Source: Acidobacterium sp. (GTDB taxonomy: Bacteria; Acidobacteriota; Terriglobia; Terriglobales; Acidobacteriaceae). From it: a stretch of 15,718 nucleotides of DNA. Shown one piece after another: positions 1-6,903 of this stretch (position 1 is the stretch's first letter; every line of letters starts with the position of its first letter). A program made the position numbers and the translations under genes. The notes below the pieces were generated by a model, which did not search any database, had not been told where the DNA came from, and saw only the letters and a program-made list of their open reading frames with translations. The stretch lies in NCBI GenBank assembly GCA_003152595.1, contig PMAM01000126.1:3578-19295 (forward strand). Reading direction: 5' to 3'.

Positions 1-410
1 CAGACCAGCTCCGCGGCCGGCACGGTCTTCCAGACTCCATCGCGGCGCACGGAAGCATTCAGAGCGAGACGCGATTTCAAAGCGGCAAGGGTCGCCTGGG
101 CACGCCCCTCCTGAAACCAGGCCAGAGCCGCGTTGAAGACCAGCAGGCCTGCGATGACCGCAGCCTCGAGATCCTTATGCAGCACCAACTGGAGCACAAT
201 GGCTGCTTCGAGCAACCAGGGAACCGGCGCCCAGAATTTCGTTAAAGCATTGCGAAGGGGGTGAGCGGACGTATCCGGCATGGCGTTGGGTCCGTCTTTT
301 TCAAGACGGGCCTTCGCCTCGTCGCTGCTGAGTCCGTTCGTCTCGACATTCTTAATCGGCACGGGTCCTGCTGGCGGTGATGCAAGTACGACAGCACTCT
401 CTGCGTCCAT
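1..410 (-). CDS. Plasma-membrane-type P-type H+-ATPase, N-terminal 136 residues (cut by the left edge)
   Basis: This is the N-terminal part of a P-type ATPase of the proton-efflux (P-III) class, an inner-membrane pump that uses ATP to export H+. Translating the reverse complement gives a cation-ATPase N-terminal domain at about residues 20-70, including GLSSDEAKARLEKDGPNAMP. Two membrane segments follow at about 61-78 (PWLLEAAIVLQLVL) and 81-99 (AAVIAGLLVFNAALAWF), then the start of the actuator domain (WFQEGRAQATLAALKSRLA, then VRRDGVWKTVPAAELV). The phosphorylation site (DKTGT) and nucleotide-binding domains lie outside the window, so the full protein of roughly 800 residues cannot be checked. 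There are two adjacent ATG codons, at 413 and 410. GGAGA sits too close to the first, so 410 was chosen. It is divergent from the gene at 653. The identity rests on the TM1-TM2-actuator pattern; a related P-type cation pump is the alternative. Confidence 0.87.
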   Translation of the reverse strand, partial: MDAESAVVLASPPAGPVPIKNVETNGLSSDEAKARLEKDGPNAMPDTSAHPLRNALTKFWAPVPWLLEAAIVLQLVLHKDLEAAVIAGLLVFNAALAWFQEGRAQATLAALKSRLALNASVRRDGVWKTVPAAELV

Positions 411-652
411 CATTTCTCCATGTAGATCGCTGAGCCGATCGGCATTTCTCGGGAGAGGAAACCTCAATTATCAATCGCCAGCCACTTCCTGACTGTATCG
501 AATTGCGCTTTGGCAAACCTGCTGGGATGCCCATCTGTCGGCCTTTGTTCAGCCGCAAGGCAATTCGTCGACTCTTTGAGCAAAAGTGACCATCTTTGCG
601 TGCAGCCACTCTGTCACACTCAGATCCGGGAATGACCTGGGAGGATCCCAGT

Positions 653-1366
653 ATGAAGGTGCGCCTTATTGTCCTCTCGGTACTTGTCAGCTTCTATTTT
701 GCATCCCTCCCGCCGCCGGCGAAGGCGCAACCGTCACTCGATGCCGGGGATATTTCTGGCACGGCGGTAAGCACCGGCCCGGCACAACCAGGCCTGACCT
801 ACAATCGTCCGAACGAGACAACTAAGGTTCGTAACTACTCCCTCGAAGCGTTCGGCCCGCTTCCCATCGGTATCGCTGCGGTCGAGGCCGGCATCGATCA
901 GGAAGATAACTCGCCTCCGGAATGGAAACAGGGCGCTGCGGGCTACAGCAGACGATTCGGGTCCGACTTCGGGACCAGCCTGGTAAGTACGACGACACGG
1001 TATGGGCTGTCGGAAGCCTTCAGAGAGGACGCGCTCTACTACCGCTGTGACTGCAGAGGCATGTTTCCGCGGCTCAGCCATGCCGTATTCTCAACTCTGA
1101 CGGCGCGTCGCGGCGAAGATGGCCACCGCATTTTCTCGGTTCCCGCGCTCCTTGCGCCCTATGTGGGCTCGACGACGGCCGTCTACGGATGGTACCCCCG
1201 CCGCTACGACGCCAGGGATGCGTTCCGCATGGGGAACTACAACATGCTGGGATATGTAGGCGCAAACATCGGTCTGGAGTTTCTCTACAGCGGACCGCAC
1301 TCGCTGCTCTCGCGCATGCATTTGAACAACAGGCACGGCGCGCCGGATTCCAGCTCGAATCCCTGA
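653..1366 (+). CDS. Secreted or outer-membrane protein of unknown function, 237 aa
   Basis: I do not recognise a named family. The start at 653 is preferred over an in-frame ATG at 596 because GGGAGGA lies 8 bases upstream and a clean signal peptide begins there. The signal runs over residues 1-25: MKVR, a hydrophobic core, then PPPAKA-Q. The mature protein has a low-complexity opening of about 35 residues. A conserved-looking core follows: LYYRCDCRGMFPRLSHAVFS (129-148), ARRGEDGHR (151-159), APYVGSTTAVYGWYP (168-182) and FRMGNYNMLGYVGANIGLEF (191-210). The repeated aromatic/Gly blocks and the signal suggest a periplasmic or outer-membrane location. The two cysteines (132, 134) form a CxC. 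From memory, proteins with this YYRC-x-C/GEDGHR/GNYN pattern occur as hypotheticals in Acidobacteria; this could not be checked here. The slipin gene starts 117 bases downstream on the same strand. Confidence 0.72.
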   Translation: MKVRLIVLSVLVSFYFASLPPPAKAQPSLDAGDISGTAVSTGPAQPGLTYNRPNETTKVRNYSLEAFGPLPIGIAAVEAGIDQEDNSPPEWKQGAAGYSRRFGSDFGTSLVSTTTRYGLSEAFREDALYYRCDCRGMFPRLSHAVFSTLTARRGEDGHRIFSVPALLAPYVGSTTAVYGWYPRRYDARDAFRMGNYNMLGYVGANIGLEFLYSGPHSLLSRMHLNNRHGAPDSSSNP

Positions 1367-1483
1367 TTGTCGAAACCGCGCGCGACCGTCCAGGACCTTG
1401 CCGCCAAACCGGCACTCCTGACAAGTATGTCATCCAGACCACGCTTGCCCAGTTCCAGTTCGACAGAATGAAGAGGTAATTAA

Positions 1484-2446
1484 ATGAGAAAGAGCAACTC
1501 GCTTTCCGCACTGGTCTTCGTCGTCATCGCCGCCATCGGCGTGACGCTTGCATATTTCATCCACCGGCCGGCGGGCAATGTTTCGAGTATGGTGATTCTG
1601 GGCGCCACACTTGTTGTTGCTTTCATCGTCTCGTCCGCCATTCAGGTCGCGGACCAGTGGAATAAGGCTGTTGTTCTGCGACTGGGTAAGTTCCGCTCTC
1701 TGGAAGGACCGGGACTTTTCTTTATTATTCCCCTGATCGAAAATATTCCCTACTGGATCGACACCCGCGTTCTCACCAGCTCGTTCAAAGCAGAAAAGAC
1801 GCTGACGAAAGACACGGTTCCGGTGGATGTGGATGCAGTGTTGTTCTGGAAGATCGTCGATCCGAAGAAAGCCGCTCTCGATGTAGCCGACTACCAGAGC
1901 GCCATCAGCTGGGCTTCGCAAACAGCGCTGCGCGACGTCATCGGAAAAACGATGCTCTCTGACATGCTCGAAGGTCGCGACAAGATCAGCGGCGTGCTGC
2001 GCGAGATTATCGACGAGCGCACCGAGCCATGGGGCATTAACGTGATCTCGGTTGAAGTGAAGGATGTATTGATTCCGCCGGCCCTGGAAAATGCCATGTC
2101 GATGCAGGCTCAGGCCGAGAGAGAGCGCCAGGCTCGTGTCATCCTGGGAGATTCGGAGCGCCAGGTTGCAGAAAAGTTTGGCGAAGCCGCGAAAACGTAC
2201 GCCAACGATCCCGTCGCCCTGCATCTCAGAGCCATGAATATGTTGTACGAAGGACTGAAGCCAAACTCCACCATTGTTATCGTTCCCAGTTCTGCCATTG
2301 AGACGATGCAGTTGGGAGGCCTTGCCGGGATGACGGCGCTGACCATGGGCATCGGTCAGGATCGGGCGAACAAAGCAGCGCTGCTCGAGCGCAATGGCCA
2401 CAATGGCGCCGCGCCCGCACCAGAGGAAGAGATGCAGCATTCATGA
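1484..2446 (+). CDS. Slipin (stomatin-like SPFH/Band 7 membrane protein), 320 aa
   Basis: Slipins are stomatin-related scaffold proteins that oligomerise on the inner membrane and are thought to organise membrane domains and nearby proteins. Two N-terminal hydrophobic segments are visible at about 8-25 (ALVFVVIAAIGVTLAYF) and 35-52 (SMVILGATLVVAFIVSSA). The SPFH domain covers about 53-230, with the characteristic opening VVLRLGKFRSLEGPGLFFII, then KDTVPVDVDAVLFWKIVDP and the coiled AQAERERQARVILGDSERQV. The C-terminal part (DPVALHLRAMNMLYEGL, then IVIVPSS) matches the usual slipin tail. The start has an upstream GAAGAGG. The stop overlaps the next start (ATGA at 2443-2446), which indicates translational coupling. 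Slipins are often paired with an NfeD protein; none is seen here. Assignment to the superfamily is near certain; the physiological role is not known. Confidence 0.93.
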   Translation: MRKSNSLSALVFVVIAAIGVTLAYFIHRPAGNVSSMVILGATLVVAFIVSSAIQVADQWNKAVVLRLGKFRSLEGPGLFFIIPLIENIPYWIDTRVLTSSFKAEKTLTKDTVPVDVDAVLFWKIVDPKKAALDVADYQSAISWASQTALRDVIGKTMLSDMLEGRDKISGVLREIIDERTEPWGINVISVEVKDVLIPPALENAMSMQAQAERERQARVILGDSERQVAEKFGEAAKTYANDPVALHLRAMNMLYEGLKPNSTIVIVPSSAIETMQLGGLAGMTALTMGIGQDRANKAALLERNGHNGAAPAPEEEMQHS

Positions 2447-2661
2447 CCGACAGAGGAAGTACTCACCCGCACCATGAGGAAGGACCGCATCCGAGCGAGG
2501 CTCAGCAAGCCCGCCCGTACTGGATGCGCGCTCATCGGGACTGGCGCTTCTGGCTCGCGGTGTTCTTCATCGCGGCGGCCCTGTTCGTCTACATAACGAG
2601 TGTCGACCTGTCCCTTGTGCCGGGCAGGCATCACCACGAGACGGTCCCGGCCGGGCAGTAG
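2443..2661 (+). CDS. Small single-pass membrane protein coupled to the slipin gene, 72 aa
   Basis: This short protein is not recognised. It has a hydrophilic N-terminal half rich in His, Glu and Pro (HPHHEEGPHPSEAQQARP), a basic/aromatic patch (WMRAHRDWRFW) and one hydrophobic segment at about 37-52 (LAVFFIAAALFVYITS). A short tail contains a second His cluster (GRHHHE). The basic patch before the helix suggests N-terminus inside. Its ATG is embedded in the end of the slipin gene (4-base overlap), so the two proteins are probably made together and may act together in the membrane. The paired His clusters might bind metal, which is speculation. Support that it is real comes from the coupling, the clean membrane segment and the lack of another gene in the interval. 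Confidence 0.68.
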   Translation: MTDRGSTHPHHEEGPHPSEAQQARPYWMRAHRDWRFWLAVFFIAAALFVYITSVDLSLVPGRHHHETVPAGQ

Positions 2662-2739
2662 CGAAGCCCCGGATGGTTGCAACGGGAACTCTGGCGTTGC
2701 TCGAGAATCGGTGCCCTGTCTCCGCGTGCTCATTTCGCG

Positions 2740-2768
2740 TTGCAGGTTGTTGGTTGCTGTGCTACACC
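2740..2768 (+). promoter_or_regulatory. Weak sigma-70-like promoter candidate upstream of ppa
   Basis: TTGCAG (2740-2745) is followed after 17 bases by TACACC (2763-2768), each matching consensus at three positions. The correct spacing and the position in the only gap between the slipin pair and the pyrophosphatase gene make it plausible, but it is weak and unproven. Confidence 0.2.
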
Positions 2769-2823
2769 TTGAGTTGGCGACGGAATCCGCCATCAACCGC
2801 CATCCGAAAGGGAATGGCTGATG

Positions 2824-2853
2824 ACTCCTGCACAGGCGCAGGAGTTTTCTTTT
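2824..2853 (+). terminator. Rho-independent terminator between the slipin pair and ppa
   Basis: A perfect 8-bp stem, ACTCCTGC (2824-2831) with GCAGGAGT (2838-2845), has a 6-base loop and is followed by the T-rich tract TTTTCTTTT. It lies about 165 bases after the small membrane-protein gene and 31 bases before the pyrophosphatase start. It most simply ends the slipin transcript. It also argues against an upstream ATG at 2821 as the pyrophosphatase start. If a promoter lies near 2740 it could instead attenuate ppa. Confidence 0.78.
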
Positions 2854-2883
2854 GATCCCGCGCGGCAACCGCAAAGGACCACA

Positions 2884-3432
2884 ATGACCGGCGATTATCT
2901 GCATCTCCCCATCGGCGACAAGGCGCCCGAAGTGGTCACCGCTGTCATCGAAATCCCGCAGGACAGCGTGAACAAATACGAATACGACAGGCATCTTCAG
3001 GTGTTTCGTCTGGACAGAAACCTGCATTCGCCCATCCATTACCCCGGCGACTATGGATTCATTCCGCACACGCTGGCAGAGGATGGGGATCCGCTCGACA
3101 TTCTCGTGCTGGGAGATGCGCCAACCTTCCCCGGTTGCGTCTACCATGCCCGCCCCATCGGGCTCTTCGAGATGCTCGATCAGGGCGTGCCGGATGAAAA
3201 GATCCTGGCCTGCGCCACGGGCAATCCGCGTTTCTCCTCAATCGGTACCTACAGCGACGTGATGCCGCACATCCTGCGTGAAGTCGAGCACTTCTTTTCC
3301 GTGTACAAAAATCTCGAGGGAAAGCGGACAGAGGTCCTCGGTTGGGGGGATCGGGAAGCCGCTTACAAGATCATCCGCAGTAGTCACGAGCGCTTCGAAG
3401 CCGCCATTCCTGTCGGTTCAGGCACTCGCTAA
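2884..3432 (+). CDS. ppa: Inorganic pyrophosphatase, family I (soluble), 182 aa
   Basis: This enzyme hydrolyses pyrophosphate to two phosphates in the cytoplasm with Mg2+, pulling biosynthetic reactions forward. The family I signature is clear: EDGDPLDILVL (66-76), with metal-binding aspartates D67, D69 and D72. Other active-site elements seen are KYEYD (31-35), FRLDR (41-45), HYPGDYGFIP (52-61), DEK (104-106) and VYKNLEGK (140-147). The length matches the prokaryotic family (about 170-180). ATG 2884 was chosen over in-frame 2821 because AAAGGA lies just upstream and the longer form would run through a terminator hairpin. The stop (TAA, 3430-3432) shares one base with the next start (TAATG), so the following ATPase is probably translationally coupled. 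Confidence 0.95.
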   Translation: MTGDYLHLPIGDKAPEVVTAVIEIPQDSVNKYEYDRHLQVFRLDRNLHSPIHYPGDYGFIPHTLAEDGDPLDILVLGDAPTFPGCVYHARPIGLFEMLDQGVPDEKILACATGNPRFSSIGTYSDVMPHILREVEHFFSVYKNLEGKRTEVLGWGDREAAYKIIRSSHERFEAAIPVGSGTR

Positions 3433-4178
3433 TGGCAAGCAGCGCCCTTCCGTCGCCAGACGCACAATACCTTGCTGCCGTCGATCGGACGGAGGAACTG
3501 GCGAGGCTGCGCGCGCAGGCGCAGAAGAGAAAGTCAATGCTGGTCTTTGGCCCTGAAGGCGTTGGCAAGACGCGCTTGCTTCTCACCTTCGTTCAAAACC
3601 AACCCTTCGCGCTGTATGTTTCTCCGATTCGCTCACCGCGTGATCTGATGATGGCGCTCATCCAGGGTCTTCGCCGGCTGGACAAACGGGAACTCCGCCT
3701 GCCGTCGAACGCCAACTCGCTCAGCACCTCATCGCTCAAAGGCATCGTGCAGAGGGCTCTGGCTGAGTTTCCGGTTATGCTTGTGCTCGATCACCTGGCC
3801 GGACCGTCCCGCGTCGTTACGGGCATCATTAAGGAGTTCAGCGACTACGGGCGCAGGCCGATATACATTGCCGCACGCACACCGCACATGGAAGACATCG
3901 GGACCCTGCAACCCATGTGCGCCGATCGCTCCGAGCGGCTCGAAATAAGGAATTTCGGTCCGGCGGTTGCGCTGGAGTTCGCGAAGAGAGAAGCGGAGCG
4001 GACCGGGCTCAGGGCCTCAAACCTCGAATCGGCTCTGCACTCGCTCGTCGAATGGAGCGAGGGAAATCCCGGCAGCATCCTGCAGATGCTCAAAATGGCT
4101 GACCTCCCGAGATACCGCATGGGCGACCAGATCAAGGCGCATGTTTTGTATCTTGACTTCCGGATGGGTCGTCGTTAG
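3432..4178 (+). CDS. Small P-loop ATPase (AAA+/STAND-like), 248 aa
   Basis: This is an ATP-binding protein of unknown cellular role. The Walker A motif is GPEGVGKT (40-47). A Walker B-like strand, VMLVLDH (115-121), ends in Asp-His rather than Asp-Glu/Asp-Asp. A sensor-1-like strand is RPIYIAART (142-150), and WSEGNPGSIL (208-217) resembles the GNP-containing motif after the lid in Orc/Cdc6-like and STAND ATPases. No DNA-binding, repeat or membrane domain is appended, so it is a bare ATPase core, unlike typical STAND regulators of 800 residues or more. The start overlaps the ppa stop (TAATG). It converges on the GTPase gene, with 18 bases between the stops. It could be an archaeal-type ATPase, a TniB/ExeA-like ATPase or a reduced STAND switch; the sequence alone does not decide. 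Confidence 0.83.
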   Translation: MASSALPSPDAQYLAAVDRTEELARLRAQAQKRKSMLVFGPEGVGKTRLLLTFVQNQPFALYVSPIRSPRDLMMALIQGLRRLDKRELRLPSNANSLSTSSLKGIVQRALAEFPVMLVLDHLAGPSRVVTGIIKEFSDYGRRPIYIAARTPHMEDIGTLQPMCADRSERLEIRNFGPAVALEFAKREAERTGLRASNLESALHSLVEWSEGNPGSILQMLKMADLPRYRMGDQIKAHVLYLDFRMGRR

Positions 4179-4196
4179 CACCGCCCGCCTGAGACA

Positions 4197-5900
4197 TTAC
4201 AGGATGTATTCGATCGTCCACGGCGAACTCACGTTGCGATGTCCCGCGAGCAGCAGCAGCGCAATTTGCGATGCGCGCCGTTCCTCCTCGCTCGTCAGGT
4301 AACGGCGCAGCGCATCGTGTTTCAGCGCGTATCGCTGCAGGTCCTCCGCTGTCCGCTCCAGTAATACGGCATGGGCTGCCAGGATTCTCCGCGCTGGTTC
4401 GCCTGGTCCGAGGCATTCGGCGACCATCGCGAGATGCGGCAGGCAGCAGGCTGGAATCCGCGCGTCCTCATCCTTCGCCCGCCCCGCCTGCGCGGCCACC
4501 TGTGCTACCGCGTCCCGTTCGGCGTGGCTCCGCACTTCGCACGCGCGGCACGATCGCGGAGTCGGCAACAGGGCCCGAACCTTCTCCGTCATCTCGCCCG
4601 CCAGGTTTGCAATCTTCTCCAGGCCGGCAGCGACACGATGCGCCAGCTGCGGATAGGCAACGCAGACTCCATACGGCGACGAGATCCCCTCATACTGCCA
4701 CGTATGAAGCGGGCAAAAACCCTCTCTTCGCGCGTGGTCACGCTGCGTCTCGGGGTTGATTGTCAACTCGTATTGATACTTGCTGAGGAACCGGAACGTT
4801 GCCTCCAGCACCGCCCCGCAGACGTGGCAGCCGGACTTCCTGTCGATGTCGAGCATCCACACGCCGGCTGAGGAGTCCCTCACTTCGGTTACGTGCTCCG
4901 ACGGCCCCGCAATCCCGGTAATTGCCTCCCGCTGCCCGCGCAACTGCTCCGTGACGGAGTTCCAGGCTCGCTCGTGGTCTGCAATTTCGTCGGACCGGGA
5001 CCATTCCACCAGCAGATTCATTACGCGCTCATAGGTATTCAGAAGAAAGGACTGGGCACGCTCTTCGGTAAGAAAGCGCAGTAGCTCCGACTCGAACTCT
5101 GGAATCCCGCTCTCTACCAGCTTCTGCCGGTCCCCGGCGATCCTGGCCTCCAGCCCCTGGCGGGCCGAAATCGAGTGGATCTCCTCTGGCTCCCTCCCCA
5201 GCGTCGTTCTCAATCTTTCCCTGATGAACTGCCGAGCTTGTTCGCGCTCCTCCTGGGTTACGGTGTCCTGCTTGTTGATGACCACGAACAGCTTCTTCCC
5301 CGTGTTCCGGATTCTCTCCAGAATGCGATCTTCCTCCTCGGAAAGCGGGCTCTCGTAGCTCGTCACCAGAATGAAGGCATCGGCCTCCGGCAGGAAGCGT
5401 TCCGTCGTGAGCGTGTTTTCAATGATGGGGGAGCCAAGCCCAGGCGTATCCACGAAGAAGAACCCGCGCCGCAGGATTTCGACCCGAAGTTGAATTTCCG
5501 CCCACGCAATCCGCTTCACGTTTCCGGGATTGCCCTTTTGCGTCACATAATCGGCGAGCTCCGATAACGGGATCTCTCGGTTCAGCCCGGAATCCCGGAA
5601 GTGCAGCACAACCTGCGCCCTGCTTCCGTAGCGAACCGTCGTGATGACCGAAGTCAGCGGCACAATTCCGGTCGGCAGATGATCTCCGCCGAGGATCGCG
5701 TTCATAAGCGTCGATTTGCCCCGGCTGAAGCGCCCCACAACCATCAGGTTGAACTGATCCTCAGCCAGGCGCGCAAGCAGTCCACGGCACTGGCCCTGTA
5801 AGTCGCCGTTCTTTGTGTCGATGGCCTGCGCCGAACGGATAACCTCAGCAAGAACGAACTTGTCTTGCTCGTATTGCTTCAGATCCATTGCCCTGTCCAT
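4197..5900 (-). CDS. Dynamin-like GTPase with a C-terminal Cys/His (probable zinc-binding) module, 567 aa
   Basis: The N-terminal GTPase domain (about 40-290) has G1 GRFSRGKST (56-64), a G2 region PLTSVITTVRYG (81-92), G3 DTPGLG (151-156), G4 NKQD (209-212) and G5 SA (245-246). This arrangement is typical of bacterial dynamin-like proteins. A helical linker follows (about 290-350). The C-terminus holds two cysteine units: C358-x2-C361 with C396-x2-H399 (FCPLHTW), and C451-x2-C454 with C485/C486...H489 (CCLPHL). This spacing resembles the DUF6062-type pattern (from memory, not checked). No transmembrane or paddle-like hydrophobic segment is visible, so classic membrane fission is doubtful. Two ATGs, at 5900 and 5888, are both possible: AGGA abuts the first and a weak AGGG precedes the second. 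It is the last gene of a leftward set, 43 bases after the HEAT-like gene. The GTPase call is firm; the module's function is unknown. Confidence 0.9.
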   Translation of the reverse strand: MDRAMDLKQYEQDKFVLAEVIRSAQAIDTKNGDLQGQCRGLLARLAEDQFNLMVVGRFSRGKSTLMNAILGGDHLPTGIVPLTSVITTVRYGSRAQVVLHFRDSGLNREIPLSELADYVTQKGNPGNVKRIAWAEIQLRVEILRRGFFFVDTPGLGSPIIENTLTTERFLPEADAFILVTSYESPLSEEEDRILERIRNTGKKLFVVINKQDTVTQEEREQARQFIRERLRTTLGREPEEIHSISARQGLEARIAGDRQKLVESGIPEFESELLRFLTEERAQSFLLNTYERVMNLLVEWSRSDEIADHERAWNSVTEQLRGQREAITGIAGPSEHVTEVRDSSAGVWMLDIDRKSGCHVCGAVLEATFRFLSKYQYELTINPETQRDHARREGFCPLHTWQYEGISSPYGVCVAYPQLAHRVAAGLEKIANLAGEMTEKVRALLPTPRSCRACEVRSHAERDAVAQVAAQAGRAKDEDARIPACCLPHLAMVAECLGPGEPARRILAAHAVLLERTAEDLQRYALKHDALRRYLTSEEERRASQIALLLLAGHRNVSSPWTIEYIL

Positions 5901-5943
5901 TCCTCGCTTTGGTTGTGAATCCCTGGTTTAGGCACCATCGCAG

Positions 5944-6903
5944 TTACCTCTGAGCGGCCGCTCCGGTTTCCGGACCGAGAAGATGCCGCAGAATCCGCCA
6001 TCGCGGCACCAGCCAGTTCGGTCGCTCCCCTTTGGCATCCGCCGCTTCAATGAGGCCGCGCGCATGCTCACACGCCTCGTCGCGATGCCCATCCAGCAAC
6101 CGGATGACCTCATCTTCCTGCGCCCAATTCAGATGCTGCGAGATGTGGAACAACGCTCTGACGATTGCCGGATGATCGCTCGGCGGACCAATCGCGAAAC
6201 CGATACCTGCGGTTGCGATCACCGCGTCCGCATCCCGATCGTCAAGAAACTCACGAAGGGTCGGCCATTCGCCGAGCTCGACCCCGAACTCGCGGAGAAG
6301 TTGCAAGGTGGTACTCCGCCGCCGCACGGCGGATGCAAGATGCGTCGATGGGCCGGCAGCGCCACGCAAAGAGAGGACGGCCCAGGCACGCGCCGGGTCT
6401 GGCATTTTCCTCAGAGCTTTTTCCGCGTCATTGCGGCACAGGTCATCGTCCAGCATCGAGAAGAGAACCGGGATACTTTCCGCTCTCTGAAACTCGCTCA
6501 GCGCCCGGACCAATCCGCCCGTGGCACGTTCCCGCGCGGCCTTGAGCAATACTTCATAAACTTCAGCAGATTTCCAGCGACCCAGCTCCTGTGCGGCGAT
6601 GCTTCTTACGGCGTCCTCGGCAAACAACACCACCGCATCATCGGGCCGACGATACTGCCGGAAATACTCAACCAGCACTGGCCATGCCCCCAGTTCTCCC
6701 AGAGCGTGCACAGCTCGGCAACGCGGCCGCGCAATGGTCCTCGGCCGGCCTTTCAGCAGGAATCGCTCCAGGTAAGGGATAACCTGCGGTCCCGCCGCAA
6801 TCAGACGCTCCGCGGCCGCCTCGCCCTCGATGAGTGAATCCAGCGCTGCGACCAGAATCTCGACCTCTTCCGAGACGGCCGGGATCAGCGGCACATCGGT
6901 CAT
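5944..6903 (-). CDS. HEAT-repeat-like alpha-solenoid protein, 319 aa
   Basis: This is a probable protein-protein interaction scaffold with no visible catalytic motif, signal peptide or membrane segment. Helical repeat units with the HEAT/PBS-lyase flavour are visible at about 61-80 (RCRAVHALGELGAWPVLVEY), 95-121 (AEDAVRSIAAQELGRWKSAE...), 128-150 (TGGLVRALSEFQRAESIPVL) and 158-180 (NDAEKALRKMPDPARAWAV). Later helices (200-300) are more diverged. The reading frame extends further upstream, but ATG 6903 is chosen. AGGAG lies 7 bases before it, and it overlaps the phosphoesterase stop by four bases (ATGA, 6903-6900). That makes translation coupled to the gene before it, and the GTPase gene follows 43 bases on. 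The placement between a phosphoesterase and a dynamin-like GTPase suggests an adaptor for one or both. The HEAT assignment is by eye and could be another solenoid family. Confidence 0.78.
   Translation of the reverse strand: MTDVPLIPAVSEEVEILVAALDSLIEGEAAAERLIAAGPQVIPYLERFLLKGRPRTIARPRCRAVHALGELGAWPVLVEYFRQYRRPDDAVVLFAEDAVRSIAAQELGRWKSAEVYEVLLKAARERATGGLVRALSEFQRAESIPVLFSMLDDDLCRNDAEKALRKMPDPARAWAVLSLRGAAGPSTHLASAVRRRSTTLQLLREFGVELGEWPTLREFLDDRDADAVIATAGIGFAIGPPSDHPAIVRALFHISQHLNWAQEDEVIRLLDGHRDEACEHARGLIEAADAKGERPNWLVPRWRILRHLLGPETGAAAQR

Noticed and set aside
1430..2440. 336-residue minus-strand ORF
   Set aside because: It is antisense to the intact slipin gene, with no recognisable domain.
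2821..2883. 21-residue N-terminal extension of the pyrophosphatase
   Set aside because: It would be encoded by the terminator stem and T tract and has no family counterpart.
5983..6837. 284-residue plus-strand ORF
   Set aside because: It is antisense to the HEAT-like gene, Arg/Pro-rich, with no start signal or domain.
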